A DNA stretch of 64,000 nt from assembly GCA_034509735.1 (NCBI GenBank), contig JACGWO010000001.1:10246854-10310853 (forward strand), in the 5' to 3' direction. Within the stretch, counting starts at the first letter, position 1. Each line of letters starts with the position of its first letter. Shown one piece after another: positions 1-11,402 of the stretch. The position numbers were made by a program, and so were the translations under genes. Source of the DNA: Sesamum alatum. Its lineage: Eukaryota > Streptophyta > Magnoliopsida > Lamiales > Pedaliaceae. Under the pieces are notes generated by a model. The model did no database searches. It was not told where the DNA came from and saw only the letters and a program-made list of their open reading frames with translations.

Positions 1-349
1 AAATATATTATATTTGTTATATAATTAGATTTGGTCCGATTAAACCCTATTGGAATTAAAATTCAGACAATTTTCAAACATTTATTGGACGACAAAAAGA
101 TCTGAACACGAAATGTTAAAATTCAGCCAGCATTATGAACAAATCGAATCAATAATATTTCGGGATAATGATTAAGGAAATTATGATCCATGATCTTCAC
201 TCTGGATGACATGGGTCCACCTGTCATAATTATGTCCGAAAAAAACTTCAAAATTGCATTTTCAACGTAATATTAATTTTAAGGCATGCGTGTGTTGCTG
301 TAGTGTGTACAATTTACCTTTATATAATATTACAAATGAATAAATTATT
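1..349. other. AT-rich intergenic DNA, no gene seen
   Basis: No open frame, RNA gene or clear repeat boundary was recognised here. The sequence is AT-rich, with scattered poly-A and poly-T runs, and leads into the solo repeat arm that starts near position 350. Confidence 0.5.
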
Positions 350-550
350 GCTCTTTAAAAAAAATTATTTTTTAAAATGGAGTATTTTACCTCCCTATAC
401 ACAGGGAGGTAAATTGTTTTATTTTGAACATGGGAAGATAAATTGATTTATTTTAAAACTCACAAGGAGATAAATTGATATTTTATTATTCATAGAGAGG
501 TAATTTATTCATTTGCAATATCACATGAGAATTGCTTGCATTTTTCTATA
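350..550. repeat. Solo arm of a foldback element
   Basis: The segment repeats a GGGAGGTAAATTG-like phrase about four times (near 405, 440, 465 and 495) and ends in AATTGCTTGCATTTTTC. This resembles the right arm of the complete foldback at 697-948. A short perfect hairpin (ACCTCCCTATACACAGGGAGGT) sits at about 390-412. No partner arm or target duplication is visible, so I read it as a solo or rearranged arm of the same repeat class. Confidence 0.5.
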
Positions 551-696
551 TATATACTTCAAAATTAAGGCAGGCCGGCAAATTGTTTTAGTGAGTAACA
601 TCGAACAAGACATGAACAAATTTTCAAGAGTAGTGATGGCTAGAGATGATGAACTAGAGCCTTCCTTTATTTATTCCAGTTTTTCTTTTATTATTA

Positions 697-948
697 GGGT
701 TAAATGCAATTTGCCCACATGTGTTAATTAAAAAGAGCAATTATCCATATGAAAAAATAACTAGCAATTTATCCCCATGTGTTATTCAAAATACATCAAA
801 CAATCCCCTCACAGGGGGTTTTTTGCTCCGTTTTTAGGGGGGTTTTGCTCTATTTTTTAAAATACGGGAGATAAATTGCTATTTATTTTTTCACAGAAGA
901 TTTTTTGCACATTTTGCATATAACAAGGGGGGTAATTGCATTTTTCCC
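697..948. mobile_element. Foldback MITE A with 9-10 bp target duplication
   Basis: The left end GGGTTAAATGCAATTTGCCC pairs with the right end, which read in reverse complement is GGGAAAAATGCAATTACCCC. The two arms alternate AT-rich words with C or G runs. TTTATTATT lies directly outside both ends (687-695 and 949-957), and the shared string can be extended to 10 bp. There is no coding capacity. The 9-bp duplication and G-rich termini suggest a Mutator-type non-autonomous element; that assignment is inferred. Confidence 0.75.
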
Positions 949-1019
949 TTTATTATTAACAATATTCTTTAGTTATTCCAATTGCAGCGAGATAAAACTT
1001 TTATTAATTAATAAATACA

Positions 1020-1681
1020 CAGGAAAAATACAAGGATCCCCTCGTAATATAGTGAATGTTTAAAAAACTCCCTGTGAAAATTAAAGTATCAATTACACCC
1101 CCTGTGATATAAAATAAAGTTAAAAAAAAAAAAACCCTGAGGCGAAGTTTTGTTATGCACGCGTGTTGACTGCGCTTAAGCGTTTGAAATGTGTCTTTTT
1201 TTTGATATCTTTGCCCTTCTCTCTCTCTCAACCTAATCTAATATATACTTATATATTTAATAATAATAAAATACCATTAAATTAATTAATTTACATAAAT
1301 AAAGTAATTAAGAAAAAAAGCAACAGCTTCGCCGCAACCGCCGCAAAAAAGGCACCCTCGGGCGACACCCATCGCCTAGACCTCCACCTCCGCTGGAGCT
1401 GGCGTCGCCGCCCCTCTCTACGGGGGTGGGTGGGGGGTGAGATTATTATGTTTTAAATAATAATTTTATAAATATTAATATAATAATAAATATATTATAG
1501 ATAATTTATAGGTATATATGGGGGCATTGTAGTCATTGTCTCTAAAAAACTATTTTTAGATTGACCAAGGGGCAATATTAATAATTATTCATATCACAAG
1601 GGTAACTTTTGATATTTAAATTTTCACAAGAGAGTTTTTAATATTTTTCCATATTACAAGGGATCAAAATGGATTTAACCC
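1020..1681. mobile_element. Foldback MITE B with perfect 9-bp TSD and GC-rich interior
   Basis: ATAAATACA flanks the element exactly on both sides (1011-1019 and 1682-1690). The right end reads in reverse complement GGGTTAAATCCATTTTGATC and pairs with a decayed left end (CAGGAAAAATACAAGGATCC). Arms of roughly 100-150 bp surround an interior that includes a sharply GC-rich stretch at about 1320-1440, unlike the AT-rich surroundings. That stretch may be captured host sequence (Pack-MULE-like), which is inferred. No intact reading frame was recognised in it. Confidence 0.75.
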
Positions 1682-1690
1682 ATAAATACA

Positions 1691-2199
1691 CTATTACATA
1701 TTTTTTTTACATAAGCTTGAAATAGAACTCCCCTTCTCATGTCGTCTCTGATTCTAATATAGTTAAGTTATTATATATATTTTTGTTTTGTAGATTACCA
1801 ATTTTTTTTTAATAATAGTTTATTCAACTAAATATATTAATTATTAAATAAATGGGAAGGAATTGTATGTGAAGGCGAGAGCGTGGGCCACAATCCCCAT
1901 GAAGAAAGAGGGCCCTCCGACTTTTTGCCAAACGTAGTTGCCGGTTCATTACGCAATTGAGAGGAGACACGCGTCGAATAATTATGGGCCGACCAAAGCA
2001 TAAAGAAGCTCATATCAAACGGGCTCAGCTGAACCAGATTTACTTTTGCACCCCCACAATCCATCCATCCACCGCCCCACGTGTCCTCGCCACTCACTCC
2101 TAATCTACTTGTGGCCCAAAACTTTCCTTCTCTTTTTATTATTATTATTGTGTTCTAGATAAGCCTATGTTTGTTGCTACCACGTTTTCTTTTCAACCA
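1691..2199. other. Intergenic DNA with a G-box-bearing patch
   Basis: An AT-rich first part is followed by a moderately GC-rich patch at about 1855-2110. The patch carries a CACGTG G-box core near 2080 and CCATCC repeats. It is 1.4 kb upstream of the EF-hand gene and could be a distal promoter or a relic of another gene. The only open frame is a short minus-strand one with no recognisable family, so no gene is called. Confidence 0.35.
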
Positions 2200-2473
2200 A
2201 TCAGTCGTCGTGGCATGCTGTTTTTGTGTGTATATAATAAATAATTTTTTATATTTTAAAATATATTATAAATAAGAGTAAAATATATAAACTAATACAT
2301 CACATTAAAAAAATAAATATAAATTTTTAATTAATATAAAATATAAAAAATTGAATAAAGTAGTTATCATATAAATTAAGGGTTAGTTATAGCATTACAA
2401 AAAATTGATGTCGCTGTGTCATTAACCACTATTTGTGAGTAGAATATGAGTTTTTATTTTATAATAGTATAGA
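2200..2473 (-). mobile_element. Short non-autonomous Helitron remnant, copy 1
   Basis: Read on the minus strand, the element begins TCTATACTATTATAAAA, a typical plant Helitron 5' end, and finishes CTGAT, which fits the CTRRT 3' consensus. The base before the 5' end is A and the base after the 3' end is T, as expected for insertion between A and T. Its body aligns along its length with 28769-29054, with shared phrases such as TTGAATAAAGTAGTTATCAT and GTCATTAACC. There is no coding capacity. Confidence 0.7.
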
Positions 2474-3314
2474 TTAAAAAATATGAATAATTACACTGAT
2501 CTCTACCAAAATTGGAATAATTATACGTAGATTTTTTACAGTTTGAAAAATTATATTTTTTAATCTTGATATTTATTTTCGCTTAATATATAAGTCATTC
2601 AATTAGTTAAAATTCACCGAATTTATTGATATTAGTAAAAAAATTGAGTGACGATCCATATTTACCACCAATTGACTTCCTGTAGATTAAATGATTTTTT
2701 CGACAAACTACCCTTATAAAGGTGGAGATATACTCTTTCACGTGCATTAAAATGTGAAAATGTATAAAAGTAATTTGGTAAAAAAAAAAAAGAATTGTTC
2801 GACTTGCAATAAATAAGTAATAACCAATCGATGATAAATGTGAATTGTCATTCAATTTTTTTTGCCAGTATCTATAAATTTAGTGAATTTTGTTAACTAA
2901 CTAAAGTATCTATTTGTTGGAAAATTCTTGTTCGAATTAGGTTCATCGAATCAAACCATCACAAAAGTATAATATACTTATTATGTGATTATTCACTTTT
3001 TTTTTAAATTGTAAGTATATTTCAATTATCATATAATCGATTTAGGCTTGATTGAACGAAATCCGAACTAAAATTTCCCTTATTTGCTAGAGAAATACAA
3101 ATATCACGAGTATTAAAGGTAATTCCAAAAATACAAGGAGTTACGTGAAGTTAAACTAAATTTTACAAAAGGACGGTGCAATTATGCTAAAAATAATAGT
3201 CTCGTTTGACATTGGTTTCTTGATGTCTAATACGGAAGAAATCGTGGTTGATATCCAAAGAAAGCGCTGTTTCCTCTTTCTCTTTCACACACTCACGCAC
3301 CGGTCGCTCGAATG
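2474..3314. other. AT-rich upstream region of the EF-hand gene
   Basis: Very AT-rich sequence with poly-A and poly-T tracts and no supportable gene. The last part is likely promoter of the downstream EF-hand gene, since a TATA box follows at 3315. Confidence 0.4.
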
Positions 3315-3322
3315 TATAAATA
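3315..3322 (+). promoter_or_regulatory. TATA box of the EF-hand gene
   Basis: TATAAATA lies 187 bases upstream of the chosen ATG (3502). It would place transcription start near 3345-3350. The G-rich tract at 3450-3484 would then fall inside the 5' leader. Confidence 0.5.
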
Positions 3323-3449
3323 TCCTAACAAGGAATCACAGAAAAGATGAAGAAAACAAGAGGGGGAGTGGCCATTACAGTCACGAGACTCACACACGAA
3401 AGGGGAAAGGGTTTGTAGCATTTGCATTAATCAAAGAAAAAGTTAAAAA

Positions 3450-3484
3450 GGGTAGGGGGTGGGTGGGTGAGGTGGGGTGGGGGG
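3450..3484 (+). promoter_or_regulatory. Potential G-quadruplex in the 5' leader
   Basis: Successive runs of G3, G5, G3, G3, GG, G4 and G6 are separated by loops of one to three bases and end 17 bases before the ATG at 3502. This satisfies the usual G3+N1-7 rule more than once over. On the coding strand it could form an RNA quadruplex that dampens translation; that function is inferred. Confidence 0.6.
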
Positions 3485-3501
3485 TTTTGGTTTATCTGGG
3501 C

Positions 3502-6500
3502 ATGCACAAGAACAGTAGCGGTACAATGAAGGAGAAAAGTAGTAGTACGAATCATGAGGTAATGGACGGTTCGGATATAATGGAGTTGGTTGAGAATGAG
3601 AAAGTTTTTAGCAACTTTGTGGATCATAAGTTTCAAGAACTCGACATTGACTGTGATGGTAAGCTGTCTGTCCAAGAGTTGCAACCTGCTGTCAACGACA
3701 TAGGCGCTGCTCTTGGCTTGCCGGCTCAGGGAACTTCTCCTCAATCTGATCATATTTATGCTGAGGTTTTTCTCGACAGCCCTTTTCATATTTCTTCTCA
3801 TTTTTCATTTCTTTGTGCTTGTTTTCCTTTGTTGCTTTGGATTTTGTTCTTGCTGTTTGGACAGAGCATGTATGTAGATTTTGCTTTTTTCCTGCCCATT
3901 TCTAGTGTTCTTTTAGTAGGTTTAAGTGTGTAATGAAGGTCTGGTGGTGGTAGATTCTCGGTTCTTGAGTTTCTTCTTTTCAAGCTTATAAAGTGGTAAT
4001 CTTGGAGTAGCAATCATGGAGTTTCATTTTTAGTTTTAAGTAGAAAACATGTATTTTTAATTTTGTATATGTTGTCGTGTGAAGTGAGAATAAGTTTGAA
4101 TTAGTTAACGAGAACATGTTTTATAACGATTTGTGGTGTCAAATTAATATATTTTCAACGAGAATACGAATAAACAAACGTGTCTATGCTTGATGCATGG
4201 AGTTAACTGTTTTCATCTATTTGAATCAGGTGTTACCTTCTTGACTTCTGTTACTCATTTGTAGTATATTGATTAAGTGAACTGAGGTGATATTGTCTCT
4301 ATGTTGTCTGGTCCTGTCTTATGGTCTTCTTTCTTGAATTAATGTAATGACTCTGTTAGTAAATGAGCTTCAAGAAGTCATAGGTCTACTATATATCAAA
4401 CTATAACTTAGGCCTAGTTTATTGCATCTGTTGCATTTATCTTTAAGTTGGTGTTATGGTTGGCCTGGCCGTAACTCGAATGAGTTAGTCGTCTGGGGAA
4501 ATAGGAGTGTTGGAACCCCTATGAGATAAATCTGGCTTGCTCAAGAACCATCTAAAATAATTACCTTGATGCAGGTTTGATTTTGATGGACATAGCTTTT
4601 AAGTCACTCTTTTGACTTTTACGACCTCCCCGATTGCTTTTGTTCTTACCTTGATAAAATCAGAATCTAGTGGGGTGTGGAAGTTTTGATTTTCAATGAC
4701 GGTGGGACTAAATGATGCCAAAAGGTCTCAGGGGAGGCTCTTGGTGTTGCCTTTTTGGGCCAAAACAAAAAGCTTGATGTGGACATTGTTTCGTCATTCC
4801 TTATTTGCTTGTTCTGGAGGCAAAAGAGGAGAATTATAGTGCTTTAGACGGAACCTTTCGTTAAAGCTACTCGTGCGAATATACATCTTTGTGGTAAAAT
4901 ATAGAGCTTTAGGCGTTGTGGCAACTTCAAGCAGTAACATCACCATCACACTGACCACTAAGGTGGATTCTGCACTTAAGGTTTACATACCACATGGTCA
5001 CCTAACACCATCCAACACAGTTGAAATATGAAGAGTATATTGAGGAGAAAGGGTAAAATCTTGTTGGTGGTAGGTTACTCAAATGAAACCTTTACCTCCA
5101 CCATTATCTTTGAAATGGAAGTCTTGGTAGGCTGGGTCGTGTCTCTTGGTGATTGGCTGTAAGGAACATTGATATTCTGATAAATCCCACTGTCCATGGC
5201 AATATCATATTTAAGCATAAAAGAATGAACGTCGCCTTTCAATATGCATGGTGTTGTAGATACGAAGAGCTTATAGAAACCAAGAATGTAGGTCAATTTG
5301 TGATATTACTGCATTCACAATGACAGCAACTTTCTATATTTCTTAATGAAACTAATAAACATTCTCTTGTGATGTGATCCAGGTTCTTAATGAATTTACA
5401 CACGGCACACAAGAAAAAATAAGCAAGACTGAGTTTAAAGAGGTTCTGTCAGATTTCCTACTGGGCATGGCTGCTGGTTTGAAACGAGATCCTGTAGTAA
5501 TTCTCCGAATTGATGGTGAAGACCTACATGAGTTTGTTACGAGCCCAACTTTTGAACCAGAAATGCTTTCTATATATTCCGAGATTGAATTGCCTGATGG
5601 ATCCCTTAAAGATTATATTATCAAGGCTCTTCAGAAACTCACGGTTGATCAGGGGATGCCTCCTGCTACAGATCCTTGGGTAAGAGCCCAGCTATAACTT
5701 TCCAAACGATAAAGATTGACAGTTGAATGTTTCTATCTTTCATCCATTTTGACATAATAATTGTAACATAGAGCTTTTCGTATAAATCAAAGTCCCTGCC
5801 GATCGTGCAGCATATCCAAACCAATGTCCGGTTTCCCACATTATTCACTATGATGACACCACTTCTCCAGTTTCTTGCTTCTTCAGTCGAACATGTTCCC
5901 CAAATTCATGAAACGGGCTCTCTTATTTTGTAGGTCATGTCTAACATTCTGGAACCGGCTCTAGAATCGCTTGGAGATTCACTTCAGCAACCAGTTTCAC
6001 AGGAAACATTTTTGGCAGAGTTTAAAAGAGCTGCAGAGAATGTGGTGCAGCTTCTCAAGGAACAGCCAGCTATCGTTGCTCACAGTCAGAATACCTTTGA
6101 CGGCAGTGGCATTAGGAGACTGTTGTCTAACAAATTTGAGTTGGATAAGGTTAGCAACACTGCTTAAATAGTAAACCTCCCTTCTACTTTCACTCACTAA
6201 TTTGAGAGGAAAACAACATTTTCTATTATGAAAATCCAGCTTCTATTATCTTCTTTCCTGCGATATCTCATCTCAGTCTCTTTGCACTTTGTATAATGTA
6301 GACACTGGATTCTGCTATAAAGGGTGCACCCAGAGATCGCAATGGGAAAATATCCAAAGAATATTTGGGTGTCGCGCTTGATTCTTTGGCCGCTTCTGCT
6401 GGCCTACCTCCACTTGGTGCCGTTGATCAGGTATTTTCTGGACTATGGATCAGATTCATTATCATTTTTTAAGCCTTACCAATATGTTTATGTGTGTGCT

Positions 6501-6794
6501 CATCTGATAACTTTACGCTAAAAGTCTCTGCTGTTCTGAAATGTCGATATAGTACATGTAATAATGTGTTGCTTATGCTTGCAGATGGATCACATTATGA
6601 ATGAAGCTATTAAAATGTTCGATGCTGGCGATGTTAAAACGGTGAAAGAAGATGAGTTCAAGAAGCTATTGACAGAAATTCTGGGAAGCATCATGCTGCA
6701 GTTGGAAGGCAATCCAGTTTCTGTATCGATAAACTCGGTCGTGCATGAGCCGATTGCGTCGTCCTCCACCCTCCTCCAGCCACCGTCGCCATAG
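3502..6794 (+). CDS. EF-hand calcium-binding family protein
   Basis: Five exons: 3502-3765, 5383-5679, 5934-6149, 6302-6430, 6585-6794. All introns are GT-AG and phase 0, giving 371 residues. One canonical EF-hand loop is visible at residues 48-59 (DIDCDGKLSVQE, with Asp/Asp/Asp/Ser/Glu at positions 1, 3, 5, 9 and 12). It is followed by long helical segments. Exon 4 holds a second loop-like stretch (PRDRNGKISKEY) that lacks the first Asp and final Glu, so it probably does not bind calcium well. The C-terminus is Ser/Pro-rich. The family is plant-specific and little studied; it resembles, from memory, Arabidopsis At4g38810. The frame is open upstream to 3184, but 3502 is the first ATG that fits the domain and the TATA position; 3526 is an alternative. 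Its role as a calcium sensor is inferred from the loop. Confidence 0.88.
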
Positions 6795-8362
6795 TTAAGC
6801 GAAGAAGCTATGAAAAAGCAGCAGCAGACGGTTGCTACCTTCAAGTACTTGTTACTACTATATAGTTGCATGGATGTGTAAAAAAATTTACACTCTGGTA
6901 AAATTATTGCATAATCAGGAATACTAATTACAATTAATTCTTAATACTCAAGCTGTTTAACTGAGCTTATACTGCTGTTGTTCGGTTGGGCCTATTTTGT
7001 TGGGCTTTTGGTACGGCCCAGGAGTGAAGCCCAATTGACAGCCTATAGTAAAGGACAATCATAAAATGTGCTAAAATATTGGTGGCTTAAGCCCAAAACT
7101 GAATATAACAGTCAATGACGGCCCAAATTCTCCATTTTTTCTTTGATTCAATCATAGCCAATGGCAGTGTGAAATTTTTTTGGATTGGCAACTGTTCGAC
7201 GAAATGCTTGAAAGAACAAACGGGCTGATAGCTCACTGTGCGTCATGCTTCAGTTGTGGGGAGGATGGAACAGTGCTTCTGGAGGAAAGAGAGCCGGCGG
7301 ACTTGATACTCTTTTGGGTTGTTGCAGTTCCTATTAGTATATGATTTGTGGAGCCTTGGTATCTCACCTTTCTGATGTCATTTTCATGGCCGTTTACTTT
7401 TTGGCTTGCTCACTAATCACCTGCATTTGCTTACAAAACTATTTGCGCTTGGATAAGTCAATGTTTGTTGTATGCGTGGAGCATAATTCGGGTGGTTTTT
7501 GTACTTTTCTTTGTGGCATATGTTGCTGATTTTAGCGGGATATTGTCATGGAGTTGAAGTGGGGCTATGACGAATTATAGTATTTTAAATTTTGGTCGGC
7601 TTTGTACTTTCCCAATTATATATTATTGCTGCTGTTATAGTGTGATTTTGATGTACTGATGTCGTCTTATATTGTGATTTAATATATTGAAACATACTTT
7701 TGAAAATTTATGCCTTCGATCAAGTTCGTGGATTGTGTATAGTCTTGGAGAAACCATAACAGGGTAATATAAGCTGTCATATAATACTTTTGAATTTTGT
7801 TGGGGAAGTAAGAAACAGTTGGTTTTCTAGTTTAGGTGCATTGCTAGGTTATACGGGAACTTTTGGCAGGGGATTCCTAAAGCTTAACAAGAAACAAGAG
7901 TTGTATAAAGTTGATCTTTGCCTATTGGAATTTAGATAAATCATATATGACATAGGATGTTAGTCATCAATGAAAGCAATATATAAATATGATGCATGAG
8001 GATTTTAATGTTGTGTGATCCACGGTCATGTCCATGTGGCTCCATAGCAGACAGTGGAGAGGATTACGGAGCCTGCTAATATATTTTTGTTACTTATGAT
8101 ACGTGTGTCATAAGAGAATCTACCATTTGTTCTTTTGTGATACTTTATCTTCTGATTTGGTCTGTTCTGCTTGCATAGATGTTCCCAATGATTCTTCTTT
8201 GTTCCAACATCCAATCTAGAGCTCTTTAGAGAAATTGTCTAGGTTGGTTACTCTACTATGTTAGAGCATTCCTCTAGTCAGTACTATAGTTCATGAAGGT
8301 CTCATTCATTTCTTCATCTGTGACAGCCTCTGTCCATGTTGAATTTCTGTGTCCTAGAAAAA
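6795..8362. other. Intergenic region between EF-hand and COBRA-like genes
   Basis: This stretch holds the 3' end of the EF-hand transcript, a patch with repeated GGCCCA/TGGGCC words at about 6985-7120, and the promoter and 5' leader of the COBRA-like gene. GGCCCA words are often associated with housekeeping promoters in plants. Short open frames at 7341-7529 and 8026-8214 match no family I recognise and are not called. Confidence 0.4.
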
Positions 8363-11300
8363 ATGGTCTCATTTCCTTCTCTTGGACAGCTCTACTTGCT
8401 GATGTTACTGTTAATCTCAGTGTCCCGATTTTCAGGCATCATATCTTCTTCTTACTGCTCCTTGCTCTTCTTATTCTGCAAATTTGAAATAAGCTTGTAC
8501 CTACATTTCTTACATAAGCTTTCGATGCTGCAGATTGTTATGACCCTTTGGATCCAAATGGAAATGTTACGGTTACCTTCGATATACTTAAGTATACACT
8601 TGATGGCTATGTGGTTAGTACTGCAATTGATGCATTTCTTGTTGCCCAATTAATTTGATATGTATTTCCTTTTTGAAAGTAAGCATTATCAAAGTGGTTC
8701 ACATTTGTTGTTTAGTTTTATTTTCAGAGTTAATCAGGTGCTTCATACCGACCTGCATTTAATTATTTTGTCATTTTTCCCATGATGATAATTGAAAAGC
8801 TTCAATTGACATGTTCTTAATGAAGAAGTTAGTGTAGTGGCTGCATCCTGTGGGTCACTAATTGTCATGACGATATTGCTCTGTACTCTGTATAGATAAC
8901 TGTGACCACAAAGTAAAATACCTACCATATTGCTTCTCAGCCTGATTTCTTAAGGAAAAAGGGTATAGATTTCAACCATCTTCGGCTCTGCAAATTCAGT
9001 GAATTGCTGAGAACTTGTTTTGTTTTTTCGAAATTATTGTTGGTAACTTTGTGGGCAAACAAATTTTCCTTTTCGTGCTTTGGAGTTGGAAAGAGAAGAA
9101 AGATACTGAACTAGACTCAGTCTGGCCTGACATGAGACACAGTCCCGACTCCATTTAAGTAAAATGGTTATCAACTTGAAGGAAAATGATGTGAGCTTAG
9201 TTGAGAAAATTATGAAATCTTTTTTTGACTCCGTAACACTAGAAAGCCAGTCAGGGTTTATGAAACATAAGTGGCCCTCACTTCTTGTTAACTGCAGCTA
9301 CAGATAATAGTCCAACCTGGACTATTCTGTATGGATGTGTTGTTACTTTTACGATTGAAATTTCCATAATAATGTCGCAATCGATCTGTTCTTTTCTTAA
9401 CGTTTAAGGCTGATTCAAGAGATCGTTGTAAAATTCATTTGCTCCATATTATGTGTTACACTTGCCAGTTATCCATAAAAGCGTGACTGCTGTTGCAGGC
9501 AAGAGTAACCATCCAAAACTACTACCAGTATCGCCATGTAGAGAAACCAGGTTGGAAATTAGGATGGACATGGGACAAAGATGAGGTTATTTGGTCAATG
9601 TCTGGTGCTTTTGCTATCCAACGAGGAAATTGTTCATCCTTCAAATATCAGGTACCACATTCTTGCAAGCCAGACCCCGTGATAGTTGATCTTATGCCAG
9701 ATGCAATGCCACAAAACAGATCTGATGGTTGCTGCCGTGGTGGCCTCCTTGCTGCCTGGGCCATTGACCCTTCCATGTCTTTCTCATCCTTTGAGATTGT
9801 AGTTGGCAATTTGGAGCAGAATTCTACCGGCTACAAACCTCTGAATCTTACCCTGTTGGCTCCTGGCCCCGGTTACACTTGTGGCCCAGTTATGGACACT
9901 AGTCCTACTGTTTTCTCAGTTATGAGGGGAAGAAGAGAAGAGGAAGTCTTCAGTAAGTATTCAGTGTTATTTTTTATGTTATTCAGCCCTATCATCTCAG
10001 CCAAAGTCTGACACTTGCATAGTTTGGTATCCTAGGCGACATACTTGTATGCCATTTCATCAGCGCTGAGATTCTCATAAAATTTTATGTTTATATTGCT
10101 TCTACTTCTCGTGTAAAACAAAATATATCCGAGTAATCTATTGATCCTCCTTGGGCCTTGAACAACTACACAATCTGATGTTATTTAATCCAGCTTATAC
10201 CTTCTTTATTACTTTTCACTGTCAGATTGTATCAGGAAAGTAGGTTCCTGATTTGCAGCCGGGCTAGTCTAATTACATCCTCATTTTAGGATTTATGGTT
10301 TTCAGGAACATGGAAATCGACATGCACATACTCCAGCTATTTAGCTAGCAAAACACCAATTTGTTGTGTTTCACTTTCAACATTTTACAATCCTACCATC
10401 ACATCATGCCCTCCTTGCAGCTGTGGATGTCGAGTAGCTGATCAGTTTGCAACCTTATGCATTAGGTCTGCTATTATATTAGATGAAAGCATAACTTTAC
10501 TTTCTCTAAGCCACTCATCTCATGCTATGATTCTACGTCTGATTAGTGTTTGCATGTCTGTTTATGTCCTTTGAACAGAGAAGGTGTGATTCCGTCAAAT
10601 TTGCTCGATGCTGATCTGGTGCAATGCACTGATCATATGTGCCCTCTTCGCGTTCACTGGCATATTAAGAAAAATTATGTCACTCATTGGAGAGTTAAAT
10701 TGACCGTCTCTAACTACAACTATGCAAGAAATTACTCAAACTGGAATGTTTTGGTTCAACATCCTGGGTTTGGCCAGCCTTCTGCTGCATTCAGCTTTAA
10801 CAGTAAAATGCTTCCAACTACTGGTGTCCCAGGTACTCGCCATAGCAAAACTGTTTTCTGATTCGTATCTTTTCAACATGTAAGCAAGCAGATATACTAC
10901 TAATGAATGAAAAAAATCAGAAGAACAGACGATCATGAAAAATGCATAAAATGCTGGGAAGAGATTACGCCACTACTTTTCAAGAAATGGGATTTCCTTT
11001 TTCTTCCTTCCAATTCGGCAACTCTAACTCTATGGAGATTTTGCAGAAGATGTTGCTCTGTTCTGGGGAAAAGCCTTCTACAACACAGAACTCTTGCAAA
11101 CTGATCAGTATCAAGTAGGATCGGTGACTACAGAGATACTTCTGCAAAAAGATTCAAGTTCATTTACTCTGAGTAACGGGTGGGCTCTTCCTAGAAGAAT
11201 ATATTTCAATGGTGAGAATTGTCAGATGCCCCTTCCAGACACTTTCCCAATGCTACCAAACGGTAGCCTGAGTCGAGCGCCTTGGCGTCTCCAGTTTCTT

Positions 11301-11402
11301 CTTCTAATTGCAGTTTACTTACTTACAGAATCTTTCGTGGGTTTTGATATACATTTACATTTCCTCCTACAGCCCTTCAACCTTTTTGATCTTGGTTCTT
11401 GA
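8363..11402 (+). CDS. COBRA-like GPI-anchored protein
   Basis: Six exons: 8363-8435, 8519-8613, 9499-9952, 10306-10465, 10579-10832, 11047-11402; 463 residues. Exon 1 is a hydrophobic signal peptide. The mature protein opens with the family hallmark YDPLDPNGNVT and a cellulose-binding-like region (GWTWDKDEVIWSMSGA). It then has the Cys-rich CCVS segment (CCVSFSTFYN...CPPCSCGC), the conserved QCTDHMCPLRVHWHIKKNY block and AFPRR-type YFNG near the end. Potential N-glycosylation sites are frequent. The C-terminus is hydrophobic, as expected for a GPI signal, but runs on in a second hydrophobic stretch. COBRA-like proteins organise cellulose at the plasma membrane or wall. The short spacing and ALFWGKAFYN phrase recall COBL6-type members, but the clade is uncertain. 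Intron 1 must use a GC donor to join the signal peptide in frame. Confidence 0.9.

Noticed and set aside
1837..2097. 86-codon minus-strand frame in the GC-richer patch
   Set aside because: Composition-driven; the patch looks regulatory (G-box) and the peptide matches nothing known to me.
3184..3501. In-frame upstream extension of EF-hand exon 1 from an ATG at 3184
   Set aside because: It would translate the TATA box and the G-rich leader into a low-complexity Gly/Lys/Trp peptide with no family match; the domain-consistent start is 3502.
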